A stretch of 21,621 nucleotides of DNA from Candidatus Competibacteraceae bacterium (GCA_003527885.1 DPWB01000210.1:11427-33047); one strand, 5' to 3'. Shown: positions 1 to 7,052, counted from the first letter of the stretch. Made by a program: numbers and translations. Notes: generated by a model from the letters alone, not told the origin.

Positions 1-143
1 CGGATGTCGCGCTGATGCGCGAGCGCGGCGTCCATACTTTTCTGGTCGGCGAAGCCTTCATGCGAGCGGCGGACCCCGGCGCGAAGCTGGCGGAACTGTT
101 CGGAGCCGGCGGTACCGGCCGAACCACCCGAGAAGCGTCATGA
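1..143 (+). CDS. trpC: Indole-3-glycerol phosphate synthase, C-terminal end (partial)
   Basis: Only the last 46 residues are present; the reading frame enters at base 3 and the 5' part lies outside the window. The visible end reads [22 protein letters not shown] and then a short tail. This resembles the last strand and helix of the TrpC (beta/alpha)8 barrel, where the LVGE(A/S)(F/L)MR stretch helps bind the substrate phosphate. TrpC closes the indole ring of CdRP in tryptophan synthesis. The protein stops soon after this motif, so it is a monofunctional TrpC and not the TrpC-TrpF fusion of enterobacteria. Its TGA overlaps the ATG of the next gene (ATGA at 140-143), suggesting translational coupling. 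The identification rests on a short fragment but the motif is distinctive. Confidence 0.85.
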   Translation, partial: DVALMRERGVHTFLVGEAFMRAADPGAKLAELFGAGGTGRTTREAS

Positions 144-556
144 AAACCCGCATCACCTGGCTGGAAGACATGAGCTACGTCGCGCAATCGGCCAGCGGCC
201 ATGCCTTGGTGTTGGACGGCCCGCCAGAGCTGGGCGGGCGCAACCTCGGCCCGCGACCGATGGAGCTGCTACTCATGGGTATGGGCGGCTGCACCGCCGT
301 CGATGTAGTCAACATCTTGCGCAAGGCCCGCCAGGATTTGCGGGGCTGCGAGCTGCAATTGGACGCCGAACGCGCCGACAGCGACCCCAAGGTGTTCACC
401 ACCATCCGCGTCCACTTCATCCTCACCGGCAGAAACTTGAACGGCAAGCAGGTCGAGCGCGCCATCACACTGTCCGCCGAGAAATACTGCTCGGCCTCGA
501 TCATGCTCGGCAAAACCGCCCAAATCAGCCACACCTTTGAGATTCGCGACGCTTGA
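140..556 (+). CDS. OsmC family protein (YhfA-like)
   Basis: This 138-residue protein has the OsmC/Ohr architecture: an N-terminal beta segment, then [19 protein letters not shown] with Cys51, and a second half with EKYCSAS carrying Cys117. In OsmC and Ohr the two cysteines form the peroxidatic/resolving pair that reduces organic hydroperoxides. The [19 protein letters not shown] pattern and the length fit the YhfA subgroup better than Ohr or OsmC proper, and the YhfA substrate is not established. It is cytoplasmic, with no signal peptide. The ATG overlaps the trpC stop codon, so it is probably the last gene of a trp operon transcript. Family assignment is firm; peroxidase activity is inferred from the retained cysteine pair. 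Confidence 0.88.
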   Translation: MKTRITWLEDMSYVAQSASGHALVLDGPPELGGRNLGPRPMELLLMGMGGCTAVDVVNILRKARQDLRGCELQLDAERADSDPKVFTTIRVHFILTGRNLNGKQVERAITLSAEKYCSASIMLGKTAQISHTFEIRDA

Positions 557-675
557 AGCCGCATCCGCACAAACGCGGCGTTGTCGCTTGAACCCGTTAT
601 ATACTCGCGCCCTTTCCGAACGGGATGCCAGTACGCCGATCGGTTTCTCGATGGTTCCGCCTGCGAGGAGATGCG

Positions 676-1488
676 ATGACGCCCAGGCCCAGACTGCGGT
701 TGCAGGGTTTCAACAATCTGACGAAAACGCTCAGCTTCAATATCTACGATATCTGCTATACCTCGACCCCGGAGCAGCAGGAACACTATCTGGCGTACAT
801 CGACGAGGCGTACAACGCCGAACCTCTCACCGAGATTCTGCGCAACGTCGCCGCGATCATCGGCGCCAACATTCTCAACATCGCCCGCCAGGACTACGAG
901 CCAAACGGCGCCAGCGTCACCCTGCTGATTTCCGAGGAACCCGTCGCCTCAGGCCAGCTCTCCAACTCGGAAGCGCCGGGACCGCTGCCGGAAGCGGTGA
1001 TCTGCCATCTCGACAAGAGCCACATCACGGTTCACACCTACCCGGAAAGCCACCCCGACAACGGCATCAGCACCTTTCGGGCCGATATCGATGTTTCGAC
1101 CTGTGGCCGCATCTCGCCGCTCAAAGCGCTGAATTATCTAATTCATAGCTTCGAATCCGACATCGTGCTGATCGACTACCGGGTGCGCGGTTTCACCCGT
1201 GACGTGAGCGGCAAGAAGCATTTCATCGACCACCAGATCAATTCGATCCAGAACTACCTATCCAAGGACACCCGCGAGCGGTACCAGCTGATCGATGTCA
1301 ACGTCTATCAGGAACACATCTTTCACACCAAGATGATCCTGAAAGATTTCGACTTGAACAGTTACCTGTTCGGCGCGGACAAACAGGCTGTGCCGCCGCG
1401 CGAGCGGTCGGAAATCGAGCGGCGGGTGCGGCGGGAAATGGCGGAAATCTTCCACGGCGAGAACTTGCACGAGGGCCTGTGGATTTAG
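676..1488 (+). CDS. speD: S-adenosylmethionine decarboxylase proenzyme
   Basis: The 270-residue protein is close to E. coli SpeD (264 aa) along its whole length, including [44 protein letters not shown] and STCG. It decarboxylates S-adenosylmethionine to supply aminopropyl groups for spermidine. The proenzyme cleaves itself in LDKSHI between Lys114 and Ser115, and Ser115 becomes the pyruvoyl cofactor. Cys143 in STCG matches the catalytic cysteine. I chose the ATG at 676 and not the in-frame ATG at 625, because GCGAGGAG at 663-670 is a good ribosome binding site and the homology begins there. The 119-base leader contains TATACT at 600-605, a good -10, but no -35 at proper spacing. speE is not adjacent. 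Confidence 0.96.
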   Translation: MTPRPRLRLQGFNNLTKTLSFNIYDICYTSTPEQQEHYLAYIDEAYNAEPLTEILRNVAAIIGANILNIARQDYEPNGASVTLLISEEPVASGQLSNSEAPGPLPEAVICHLDKSHITVHTYPESHPDNGISTFRADIDVSTCGRISPLKALNYLIHSFESDIVLIDYRVRGFTRDVSGKKHFIDHQINSIQNYLSKDTRERYQLIDVNVYQEHIFHTKMILKDFDLNSYLFGADKQAVPPRERSEIERRVRREMAEIFHGENLHEGLWI

Positions 1489-1549
1489 CCGCCCGACCCC
1501 TGCGCCGGTTTGCGGTGTCTTCCTCTCCAGCCGGCGGCGGAAGCTCCGA

Positions 1550-2197
1550 TCAGAGCCAATAAGTGGTATTGGTCATGATTTTCGATACGCCCTTCATCAG
1601 CAACCGGATCGGCAGCGGCAACCGCGCGCCGCCGGCGACCACCGCGTTGGTGGCGTGCCGGGCTTCGTCTTCCTTCATTTGCTCCAAAATCGCCCGGCTG
1701 GCTCGATCCTGCTCCGGCAAGCGCTTCAGGTGCGAATCGAGATGCTGGACCACCTGATATTCGGTCTCGGCGACGAAACCCAGGCTCCAACGGTCGCCGA
1801 CTTTGCCAGCCAGCGCGCCGATGACGAAAGACCCGGCATAGAACAACGGGTTGAGAACGCTGGTCCGGCTGTCCAGCTCCTTCAACCGCGCCTCGCACCA
1901 CGCCAGATGATCGTTTTCCTCGTCGGCGGCTCGCGCCATGCGACCCCGCACTTCAGCCAAGTCAGCGGTCAGCGCCTGGCCTTGATACAGCGCTTGGGCG
2001 CACACTTCGCCGGTATGGTTGACCCGCATCAAACGGGCCGACAACCGTTGTTCGGCGGGTGGTAATTCGGAAGCCTGGGTGGCGGCGGCGCTCGGCCGGG
2101 ATCGCCCGGTCGTCGCCGGACGGCCAAACAGGGTGCGGATCGCTTGATCCAGATTGCCGAGCAGAGCGTCGGCGGGCGTATAGTGACGGGTCGTCAT
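1550..2197 (-). CDS. coq7: 5-demethoxyubiquinol C6-hydroxylase (di-iron Coq7)
   Basis: This 215-residue protein is the di-iron monooxygenase that adds the C6 hydroxyl in ubiquinone synthesis. The four-helix ferritin-like metal site is complete: Glu64 in [12 protein letters not shown], Glu94 and His97 in EENDH, Glu146 in ETEY, and Glu178 and His181 in EDEARH. A proline/alanine-rich linker (about 25-48) precedes the catalytic core, as in Pseudomonas-type Coq7. The C-terminal hydrophobic helix ([15 protein letters not shown]) fits peripheral membrane association. It converges on speD with about 60 bases between the stops and no clear terminator. Its ATG lies 34 bases from the GTG start of the divergent ferredoxin gene, so any promoter must sit inside that gene. 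No strong ribosome binding site is visible. Confidence 0.96.
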   Translation of the reverse strand: MTTRHYTPADALLGNLDQAIRTLFGRPATTGRSRPSAAATQASELPPAEQRLSARLMRVNHTGEVCAQALYQGQALTADLAEVRGRMARAADEENDHLAWCEARLKELDSRTSVLNPLFYAGSFVIGALAGKVGDRWSLGFVAETEYQVVQHLDSHLKRLPEQDRASRAILEQMKEDEARHATNAVVAGGARLPLPIRLLMKGVSKIMTNTTYWL

Positions 2198-2231
2198 GCG
2201 TGGGTCAGCTCAAATCCTGGAGAAGCATCAA

Positions 2232-2540
2232 GTGTCTTATTATCGCTATCATGTCTTTTTTTGCACCAACTTGCGCGCCGATGGCTCGCAGTGCTGCCAG
2301 CAATACGGGGCTCAGGAAGCGCGCGATTACGTCAAGCGGCGCGTCAAGGAACTGGGGTCCGCCATACCCCATAAAGTGCGTATCAACACCGCCGGTTGCA
2401 TGGATCGCTGCGCCGAAGGTCCGACCATCGTCATTTATCCCGAAGCGATTTGGTACACCTACGTGGACCATAGCGATCTCGATGAGATCGTGGAGCAGCA
2501 CCTCATCGGAGGCCAACCGGTGGCACGGCTGCGAATTTAG
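2232..2540 (+). CDS. [2Fe-2S] ferredoxin, thioredoxin-fold type
   Basis: This small protein (102 aa from the chosen start) has the cysteine layout of thioredoxin-like [2Fe-2S] ferredoxins such as the Aquifex and Clostridium proteins: Cys11 (FFCTN), Cys21/Cys22 (QCC), Cys56 and Cys60 (GCMDRCAEGP). The tail PEAIWYTYVDHSDLDEIVEQHLIGGQPVARLRI is typical of the gammaproteobacterial family, which is thought to carry electrons in the cytoplasm with unknown partners. I chose the GTG at 2232: TGGAGAAG at 2218-2225 is well placed, and the family begins at (M/V)SYYxxHVFFCTN. An in-frame ATG at 2196 would add 12 residues and overlap the coq7 start codon, so it is unlikely. The divergent coq7 neighbour suggests, but does not prove, a redox link. 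Confidence 0.9.
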   Translation: MSYYRYHVFFCTNLRADGSQCCQQYGAQEARDYVKRRVKELGSAIPHKVRINTAGCMDRCAEGPTIVIYPEAIWYTYVDHSDLDEIVEQHLIGGQPVARLRI

Positions 2541-2584
2541 CTTCCCCGCTAGAGCCTTACGTCGCCTTTAGCGCTAGCGGACCC

Positions 2585-2613
2585 TTGTAAGGCGCACGCC
2601 GCTTGAGTAGAAT
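2585..2613 (+). promoter_or_regulatory. Sigma-70 promoter of the rplM-rpsI operon
   Basis: TTGTAA at 2585-2590 and TAGAAT at 2608-2613 are separated by exactly 17 bases, predicting a transcript start near 2620 and a leader of about 37 bases before rplM. The -35 lies inside the right arm of a 7-bp inverted repeat (GCCTTAC 2554-2560 / GTAAGGC 2587-2593). The intervening bases also contain the small palindrome CGCTAGCG. The promoter call is a pattern match; the role of the repeat is unknown. Confidence 0.7.
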
Positions 2614-2656
2614 GCCCGACTCCCTACGCGGACACGGATTTTTGGAGCCTGTCATA

Positions 2657-3091
2657 ATGAAAACTTTCAGCGCCAAGCCGGCCGAGGTCAAGCGCGACTG
2701 GTACGTCATCGATGCCTCGGATAAGGTTCTGGGCCGGTTGTCGACGGAAGTCGCCCGCCGCTTGCGGGGCAAGCACAAGCCCGAGTATACCCCCCACGTC
2801 GACACCGGCGATTACATCATCGTGGTCAACGCCGCGAAAGTACGGGCGACCGGCCGCAAGGAAACCGATAAATTTTATTACAGAACGACAGGCTATATAG
2901 GAAACATCAAATCGATTTCCTTGGAAAAATTATTGAAGACCGCCCCGGAGCGCGTCATCCAAATCGCGGTCAAGGGAATGTTGCCCAAAAACCCCCTCGG
3001 GCGGGCCATGTTCCGCAAGCTGAAAGTGTACGCGGGCTCCGAACACGAGCACGCCGCCCAGCAGCCCCAGCCGCTGGAACTGAAGGGCTAA
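2657..3091 (+). CDS. rplM: 50S ribosomal protein uL13
   Basis: The 144-residue product aligns with E. coli L13 (142 aa) from MKTF(S/T)AKP to [20 protein letters not shown]. Conserved stretches include [47 protein letters not shown] and [23 protein letters not shown]13 is an early-assembling 23S rRNA-binding protein of the large subunit. The ATG at 2657 is preceded by TGGAG (2643-2647) and fits the conserved N terminus; a TTG 54 bases upstream would overlap the promoter -10 and is not used. In E. coli, L13 represses its own operon through the leader; whether that holds here cannot be read from the short leader. Confidence 0.98.
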   Translation: MKTFSAKPAEVKRDWYVIDASDKVLGRLSTEVARRLRGKHKPEYTPHVDTGDYIIVVNAAKVRATGRKETDKFYYRTTGYIGNIKSISLEKLLKTAPERVIQIAVKGMLPKNPLGRAMFRKLKVYAGSEHEHAAQQPQPLELKG

Positions 3092-3123
3092 CCCTGTCGG
3101 AATAGCAAACGGAACCATCGAGA

Positions 3124-3516
3124 ATGATCGAGAACCAGCATTACGGCACCGGCCGACGCAAAACCGCCACCGCCCGTGTGTTTCTGCGGCCCGGCGCCGG
3201 CCGCATCACCGTCAACCAGCGTCCCTTGGACGAATATTTCGGCCGGGAAACGTCTCGGATGGTCGTCCATCAGGCCTTGGAAGCGGCGGCCCTCAACGAT
3301 CGGTTTGATGTTTATGTCACGGTCAAGGGCGGCGGCATCACCGGCCAAGCGGGCGCGATTCGCCACGGTCTTACCCGGGCTTTGATCGAGTATGACGAAA
3401 GCTTGCGGGCGACGTTGCGTAAAGCCGGTTTCGTCACCCGCGATGCTCGCGAGGTGGAACGGAAAAAGGTCGGTTTGCGCAAGGCTCGCCGCGCCACCCA
3501 ATATTCGAAGCGCTGA
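3124..3516 (+). CDS. rpsI: 30S ribosomal protein uS9
   Basis: The 130-residue product is the same length as E. coli S9 and shares [62 protein letters not shown] and the C-terminal (Y/F)SKR. The basic C-terminal tail reaches the ribosomal P site and contacts the tRNA anticodon loop. The gene follows rplM by 32 bases without a terminator, as in most bacteria, and shares its promoter. Its stop is only 16 bases before the tRNA-Gln gene. Confidence 0.98.
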   Translation: MIENQHYGTGRRKTATARVFLRPGAGRITVNQRPLDEYFGRETSRMVVHQALEAAALNDRFDVYVTVKGGGITGQAGAIRHGLTRALIEYDESLRATLRKAGFVTRDAREVERKKVGLRKARRATQYSKR

Positions 3517-3532
3517 TTTTTCAATTGCCTAT

Positions 3533-3606
3533 TGGGGGATCGTCTAGCGGCAGGACTACGGACTCTGACTCCGTCAACCTAGGTTCGAATCCTAGTCCCC
3601 CAACCA
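3533..3606 (+). tRNA. tRNA-Gln (anticodon CUG)
   Basis: The cloverleaf folds fully: acceptor TGGGGGA pairs with TCCCCCA, D stem GTC/GAC, anticodon stem ACGGA/TCCGT with loop CTCTGAC (anticodon CTG), and T stem CTAGG/CCTAG around TTCGAAT. Discriminator A is followed by an encoded CCA at 3604-3606. The first pair is U1-A72, a known identity feature of tRNA-Gln for GlnRS. It lies 16 bases after rpsI with no convincing promoter of its own; TTGCGC (3475) and AATATT (3500) inside rpsI are spaced 19 bases. Readthrough from the ribosomal operon is therefore plausible. Confidence 0.97.
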
Positions 3607-3611
3607 TCATC

Positions 3612-3645
3612 AAACCCACCCGATCCCGGCTAGGTGGGTTTTTTA
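3612..3645 (+). terminator. Rho-independent terminator after tRNA-Gln
   Basis: AACCCACC (3613-3620) pairs with GGTGGGTT (3633-3640) across a 12-base loop and runs straight into a T tract. It ends the rplM-rpsI-tRNA unit and separates it from the porin region. Confidence 0.88.
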
Positions 3646-3659
3646 TTGCTTAATTGTCG

Positions 3660-3681
3660 AAAAACAACAAATGTTGTTTTT
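3660..3681. repeat. Perfect 10-bp inverted repeat upstream of porin 1
   Basis: AAAAACAACA (3660-3669) and TGTTGTTTTT (3672-3681) are exact reverse complements separated by two bases. The repeat lies about 45-65 bases upstream of the predicted porin -35 in very AT-rich DNA. It could be a regulator site, a bent-DNA/H-NS-like silencing element or a back-up terminator (T7 follows). The sequence alone cannot decide. Confidence 0.5.
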
Positions 3682-3724
3682 TTAAAACAAAAATTAAATT
3701 TTGTGTTTTTTTTGAAAAAATCAG

Positions 3725-3753
3725 TTGCATTTGTGCTGCAAAATGCGTATAAA
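3725..3753 (+). promoter_or_regulatory. Promoter of porin 1
   Basis: TTGCAT (3725-3730) and TATAAA (3748-3753) are separated by 17 bases, giving a start near 3760 and a leader of about 60 bases. A short inverted repeat (GCATTT 3727-3732 / AAATGC 3741-3746) overlaps the -35 and spacer and might be an operator. The surrounding 170 bases are much richer in A+T than the flanking genes. Confidence 0.7.
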
Positions 3754-3820
3754 TTTCATCAACGCGTTTTCAACATCCTTTTGTTGTGTACTTGCAACAC
3801 AAACCTAGGAGTTTACGTTT

Positions 3821-4888
3821 ATGAAAAAGTCCGCACTTGCGTTGGCCGTAGCCACCGCGCTGGTTGGTTTTGGCCCCGCCGCCTACGCTGACACCACGTT
3901 GTATGGTTCGGCCCGAGTTTCTGTCGATTATGTCGACGAAAACACCAACAGAGATGTTGGCGACTTCGTTTCAGGCCTGTTCGATGGCGACGGTTATCTG
4001 GATATCGTCAACAACGCTTCCCGCTTGGGCGTGCGCGGTGAAGAAGATCTGGGCGGCGGCCTGTCGGCCATCTACCAGTACGAGTTCGGCGTCGACGTGA
4101 CCGAAGGCGGTAACCTCAACAGCAACCGCCCGAAGTGGGTCGGCCTGAAAGGCGGCTTTGGCTCCATCACCGCCGGCACGCAATGGACGCCGTACTACAA
4201 CGTGATCGGCATCGGCGATATTTTCAACAGCAGCCGGGTATTCGGTAACTATATCTATCTCGGCAACACGTTCGCCACGCGGATGGACAATAGCCTCGTC
4301 TATACGACCCCCAATCTCAGCGGCTTCAGCGCCCAGGCGATGCTGGTCATGAACGGTTCATGTAACCCGGCCAAAGACGCCGATTTCTGCCGGTCCGCCG
4401 CCGACAACAAGTTACCCTCCAACTTCAGCGACACCGTTGACATGTGGAACATCGGGCTGTCGTACAAGAATGGTCCGTTCTTTGCCGGCGCGACTTACGT
4501 GGCGCTGGAAGGCCCGGATTTAGGCCCGCTGGCCCCGACGCCGGACGGCGATCAGTGGGGCGTGGCGCTGGGCTATAATTCTGGTCCGTTCGCCGTCACC
4601 TTGGCTTACGAAGATGGGGATGTCAACACGCTGTTCCCCGATGACTCCAAGAATTACTATCTGACTGGCCAGTACACCTTCGGCCCGAACATCATCCGCG
4701 CCTCCTACGGCCATGTGGATCCTGACAGCGATGCGGTTGGCGTCGATAAAATCGATAACTATGCCGTGGGCTATCAGTACAACTTCAGCAAGCGCACCCG
4801 GCTCTGGGTCGAATACGTCGGCCGGACCAGCGACAGTGCCTATGGCGACGGCAATGCCGTCTCGATCGGTACCCGTCACGACTTCTAA
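3821..4888 (+). CDS. Outer-membrane porin (general, trimeric type), copy 1
   Basis: This 355-residue protein begins with a signal peptide (MKKSALALAVATALVGFGPAAYA, cut before Asp24). It continues with DTTLYGSARVSVDY, the start of a proteobacterial 16-strand porin, and ends in Phe (GTRHDF), the terminal residue recognised by the BAM complex. Amphipathic strands alternate through the body, and KGGFGSITAGTQWTPYY near 110-126 is typical of the family. It should form a diffusion channel for small solutes; selectivity cannot be predicted. Cys181 and Cys190 sit in a probable external loop and may form a disulfide. AGGAG at 3807-3811 is the ribosome binding site. It has its own promoter and terminator and is followed by a paralogue. 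Confidence 0.92.
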   Translation: MKKSALALAVATALVGFGPAAYADTTLYGSARVSVDYVDENTNRDVGDFVSGLFDGDGYLDIVNNASRLGVRGEEDLGGGLSAIYQYEFGVDVTEGGNLNSNRPKWVGLKGGFGSITAGTQWTPYYNVIGIGDIFNSSRVFGNYIYLGNTFATRMDNSLVYTTPNLSGFSAQAMLVMNGSCNPAKDADFCRSAADNKLPSNFSDTVDMWNIGLSYKNGPFFAGATYVALEGPDLGPLAPTPDGDQWGVALGYNSGPFAVTLAYEDGDVNTLFPDDSKNYYLTGQYTFGPNIIRASYGHVDPDSDAVGVDKIDNYAVGYQYNFSKRTRLWVEYVGRTSDSAYGDGNAVSIGTRHDF

Positions 4889-4913
4889 GCGCTAGCCAGT
4901 CTGATCGGTCGTT

Positions 4914-4945
4914 AAAAACAGGCACCTACGGGTGCCTGTTTTCAT
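4914..4945 (+). terminator. Terminator of porin 1 with UACG tetraloop
   Basis: ACAGGCACC (4918-4926) pairs with GGTGCCTGT (4931-4939) around the loop TACG, followed by TTTTCATTT. A C(UACG)G loop is one of the very stable UNCG tetraloops. The flanking AAAA/TTTT makes it partly bidirectional, but no minus-strand gene reads into it. Confidence 0.9.
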
Positions 4946-4983
4946 TTCCGAATTTTGAAATCGCCGCCGTTGTTTTCATACAA

Positions 4984-5060
4984 ATGAAGTTGTTTTTTTA
5001 TAGATTAGTAGTTGTGTTTTTGATGAACTTCATATATAACGTTTGTGAAAGCTAACTTCA
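4984..5060. repeat. Repeated AACTTCA motif upstream of porin 2
   Basis: ATGAAGTT (4984-4991) has an exact inverted copy AACTTCAT at 5026-5033 and a third, direct 7-base copy AACTTCA at 5054-5060. The middle copy touches the predicted -10 and the last lies in the leader. The arrangement could bind a regulator or form RNA structure. It is not present upstream of porin 1, although both regions share a GTTGTTTTTTT stretch (3674 and 4989). Confidence 0.4.
5012..5040 (+). promoter_or_regulatory. Probable promoter of porin 2
   Basis: TTGTGT (5012-5017) and TATAAC (5035-5040) are 17 bases apart; TATATA at 5033 is an alternative -10 at poorer spacing. The predicted start near 5047 would leave a leader of about 100 bases, longer than that of porin 1. 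The match is moderate, and in DNA this AT-rich chance matches are common. Confidence 0.5.
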
Positions 5061-5146
5061 AAATTGATTTCCAATAAGATATCTAATTGATTGGAAATAA
5101 ATTTTCAAATCAGCTATCCATCTATAGACCATCGGGAAATTCCGCC

Positions 5147-6280
5147 ATGAAAAAATCCATAATCGCCCTGGCTGTCTCAACCGCGCTCGCTGCCCCTCTT
5201 ACCGCTCAGGCCGATACGATCCTGTACGGCTCGGCGCGAGCGTCGGTCAATTACATTGACGAAAGCAAAAAGGATGGTTACTGGGATGTCATCAATGACG
5301 ATTCACGCCTTGGTGTGCTTGGGTATGAGGACTTAGGGGGTGGCCTGAGCGCTATTTATGAATACGAGTTTGGCGTCGACGTAACCGAAGGCACTAATTT
5401 CAACAGTAACCGGCCTAAATTCGTTGGTCTGAAGGGCGGTTTTGGCCAAATCTCCCTAGGTACCCAAGAAACACCTTATTATCATGTGGCTGGAATCACT
5501 GATATTTTCAACTCCAGCCAAGCATTTGGTCCGACAGCTTTCCTAGGCGGATCATTCAATGGTTACAGCCTTAACTTCAATAGCGACGGCCAAACGAGCG
5601 CCTTTCGGAATTTCGGTGAAGGCAGTCTGTCGCGCCTGGATAACAGTATTTATTATATCACCCCTGATTTTAGCGGTTTTAGTGCCGAAGCTATGCTGGT
5701 CATGAATGGAAACCTCAATGATGAGGGTTATTCGAACGATATCGATCTTTGGAACGTAGCCGTTAAATACAGCAATGGTCCGTTTTTTGCGGGCATCAGC
5801 TATATTGCGCTTAACGGCGACAAGAATGGCCCTGCTAGCACTTTTGAGCTTGGGGGAGAAGATATTCCATATCAACTCAGTCTCGATCTAAATCAATGGG
5901 TCGTGGGCGTCGGTTACACGGGTGGCCCTTTCAGCGTTGGCCTTATTTACGAGCAAGGCACTCTCAATACTTTTGGCCTCTTGGGTGCCACTACGATTGG
6001 TAATATTCGCGGCCTGTTCGGCGAAAATGATGCCAAAAACATCTATCTCACCGGCGAATATCGATTTGGTAATAACACTCTACGGGCGGCCTATGGCCGT
6101 TTAGATACGGGCCTCGACAACACAGGTTTGGACGAAACAATCGATAATTACTTAGTCGGCTATCAATATAACTTCAGCAAACGTACTTCGGCTTGGATTG
6201 AATACATTGGTCGCAGCAGTGACAGCGCGCTCTACGGCGACCAAAACGCCGTCTCGATCGGCACTCGCGTCGATTTCTGA
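5147..6280 (+). CDS. Outer-membrane porin (general, trimeric type), copy 2
   Basis: This 377-residue porin is a paralogue of the preceding gene, sharing DTxLYGSARxSVxY, EDLGGGLSAIYxYEFGVDVTEG, NSNRPK(W/F)VGLKGGFG, DIFNSS, GFSA(Q/E)AMLVMNG, YLVGYQYNFSKRT and the terminal VSIGTRxDF. The signal peptide is MKKSIIALAVSTALAAPLTAQA, cut before Asp23. The ATG at 5147 is chosen because it starts the signal peptide; an in-frame ATG 60 bases upstream would put a non-signal stretch in front. Compared with copy 1 it has a longer loop around 145-165 (GGSFNGYSLNFNSDGQTSAF) and lacks the two loop cysteines. Its third positions are visibly richer in A/T than neighbouring genes, which suggests a different history or expression level. 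Confidence 0.9.
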   Translation: MKKSIIALAVSTALAAPLTAQADTILYGSARASVNYIDESKKDGYWDVINDDSRLGVLGYEDLGGGLSAIYEYEFGVDVTEGTNFNSNRPKFVGLKGGFGQISLGTQETPYYHVAGITDIFNSSQAFGPTAFLGGSFNGYSLNFNSDGQTSAFRNFGEGSLSRLDNSIYYITPDFSGFSAEAMLVMNGNLNDEGYSNDIDLWNVAVKYSNGPFFAGISYIALNGDKNGPASTFELGGEDIPYQLSLDLNQWVVGVGYTGGPFSVGLIYEQGTLNTFGLLGATTIGNIRGLFGENDAKNIYLTGEYRFGNNTLRAAYGRLDTGLDNTGLDETIDNYLVGYQYNFSKRTSAWIEYIGRSSDSALYGDQNAVSIGTRVDF

Positions 6281-6282
6281 TC

Positions 6283-6303
6283 AAAAAAAGCCCGACTCCG
6301 GGC
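6283..6303 (-). terminator. Terminator of rpiA (minus strand)
   Basis: Read on the minus strand, GCCCG-GAGT-CGGGC (6303 down to 6290) is followed by seven T residues (6289-6283). It ends rpiA transcription three bases from the porin 2 stop codon and is separate from the plus-strand terminator next to it. Confidence 0.8.
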
Positions 6304-6312
6304 GTAAGGGCG

Positions 6313-6342
6313 ACGGGCGCTGCCACGCAGCGCCCGTTTTTT
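6313..6342 (+). terminator. Terminator of porin 2
   Basis: CGGGCGCTG (6314-6322) pairs with CAGCGCCCG (6328-6336) around a five-base loop, then six T residues. With the minus-strand hairpin just upstream it forms a back-to-back terminator pair between the convergent porin 2 and rpiA genes. Confidence 0.9.
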
Positions 6343-6360
6343 GTCGTTCGCCATCCGCGT

Positions 6361-7020
6361 TCAAGGGCGTACCGTCCGCACGCCGTCGGCGGTGCCCAAT
6401 AGCAGGACATCCGCCGGCCGCCGCGCGAACAATCCGACCGTAACGATACCCGCGATACTGTTGAATTCCGCTTCCAATTCGACGGGATCGAAAATTTCCA
6501 GGTTGTAGATATCCAGGATCAGATGGCCGTTGTCGGTGATGAAATTTTCCCGCAAGACCGGCTGGCCGCCGCGCTTGAGCACTTCGCGCCCCACATGGCT
6601 GCGCGCCATCGGGATGACCTCCACCGGCAAGGGAAACGCGCCGAGCACCTCTACCAGCTTGGATTGATCGGCGATGCAGACGAACCGCTCGCTGGCGGCG
6701 GCCACGATCTTCTCTCCGGTCAGCGCCCCACCGCCGCCCTTGATGAGCTGCAACCGCCGGTTGGCCTCGTCCGCACCGTCCACGTATAAGGGCAACGGGC
6801 CGGCGGCATTCAAATCCAACAAGGGAATACCGGCCGCTTTCAGGCGCCGGGTCGTGGCCTCCGAACTCGATACCACCCCGTCGAGCCGGTGTTTGATGTG
6901 GGCCAGCGCGGCAATAAAATAGTTGACCGTCGAGCCGGTGCCGACGCCCAAAACCGTATCATCTCCCACATACTCCAGCGCGGCTTCGGCGGCGCGCTTT
7001 TTCATCTCGTCGTCGGACAC
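6361..7020 (-). CDS. rpiA: Ribose-5-phosphate isomerase A
   Basis: This 219-residue enzyme interconverts ribose 5-phosphate and ribulose 5-phosphate in the non-oxidative pentose phosphate pathway. Family motifs are intact: VGTGSTV (26-32), VSSSEAT (50-56), YVDGADE (79-85), [11 protein letters not shown] (94-104) with the catalytic Glu103, and Lys121. Length matches E. coli RpiA (219). The start is GTG (7018-7020): MSDDEMKK aligns with E. coli MTQDELKK, and a GAGG lies just upstream. It is divergent from ilvA with only 32 bases between the starts, a pairing common in gammaproteobacteria, so the two promoters must overlap each other or the coding ends. Confidence 0.97.
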   Translation of the reverse strand: MSDDEMKKRAAEAALEYVGDDTVLGVGTGSTVNYFIAALAHIKHRLDGVVSSSEATTRRLKAAGIPLLDLNAAGPLPLYVDGADEANRRLQLIKGGGGALTGEKIVAAASERFVCIADQSKLVEVLGAFPLPVEVIPMARSHVGREVLKRGGQPVLRENFITDNGHLILDIYNLEIFDPVELEAEFNSIAGIVTVGLFARRPADVLLLGTADGVRTVRP

Positions 7021-7052
7021 GGGACCCTCTGCTTTCAGCCTCTGCCATCGTT

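Noticed and set aside
581..605. speD promoter TTGTCG ... TATACT
   Set aside because: The -10 is good, but the spacing to the only -35-like element is 13 bases, too short for sigma-70.
1489..1549. Possible terminator between convergent speD and coq7 (CTTCC ... GGAAG)
   Set aside because: The loop is 15 bases and no T tract follows on either strand, so it does not meet the criteria.
3634..3891. 85-codon plus-strand frame spanning the porin 1 leader
   Set aside because: It is an open frame in AT-rich, poly-T DNA containing the promoter. It overlaps the porin start in another frame and has no ribosome binding site.
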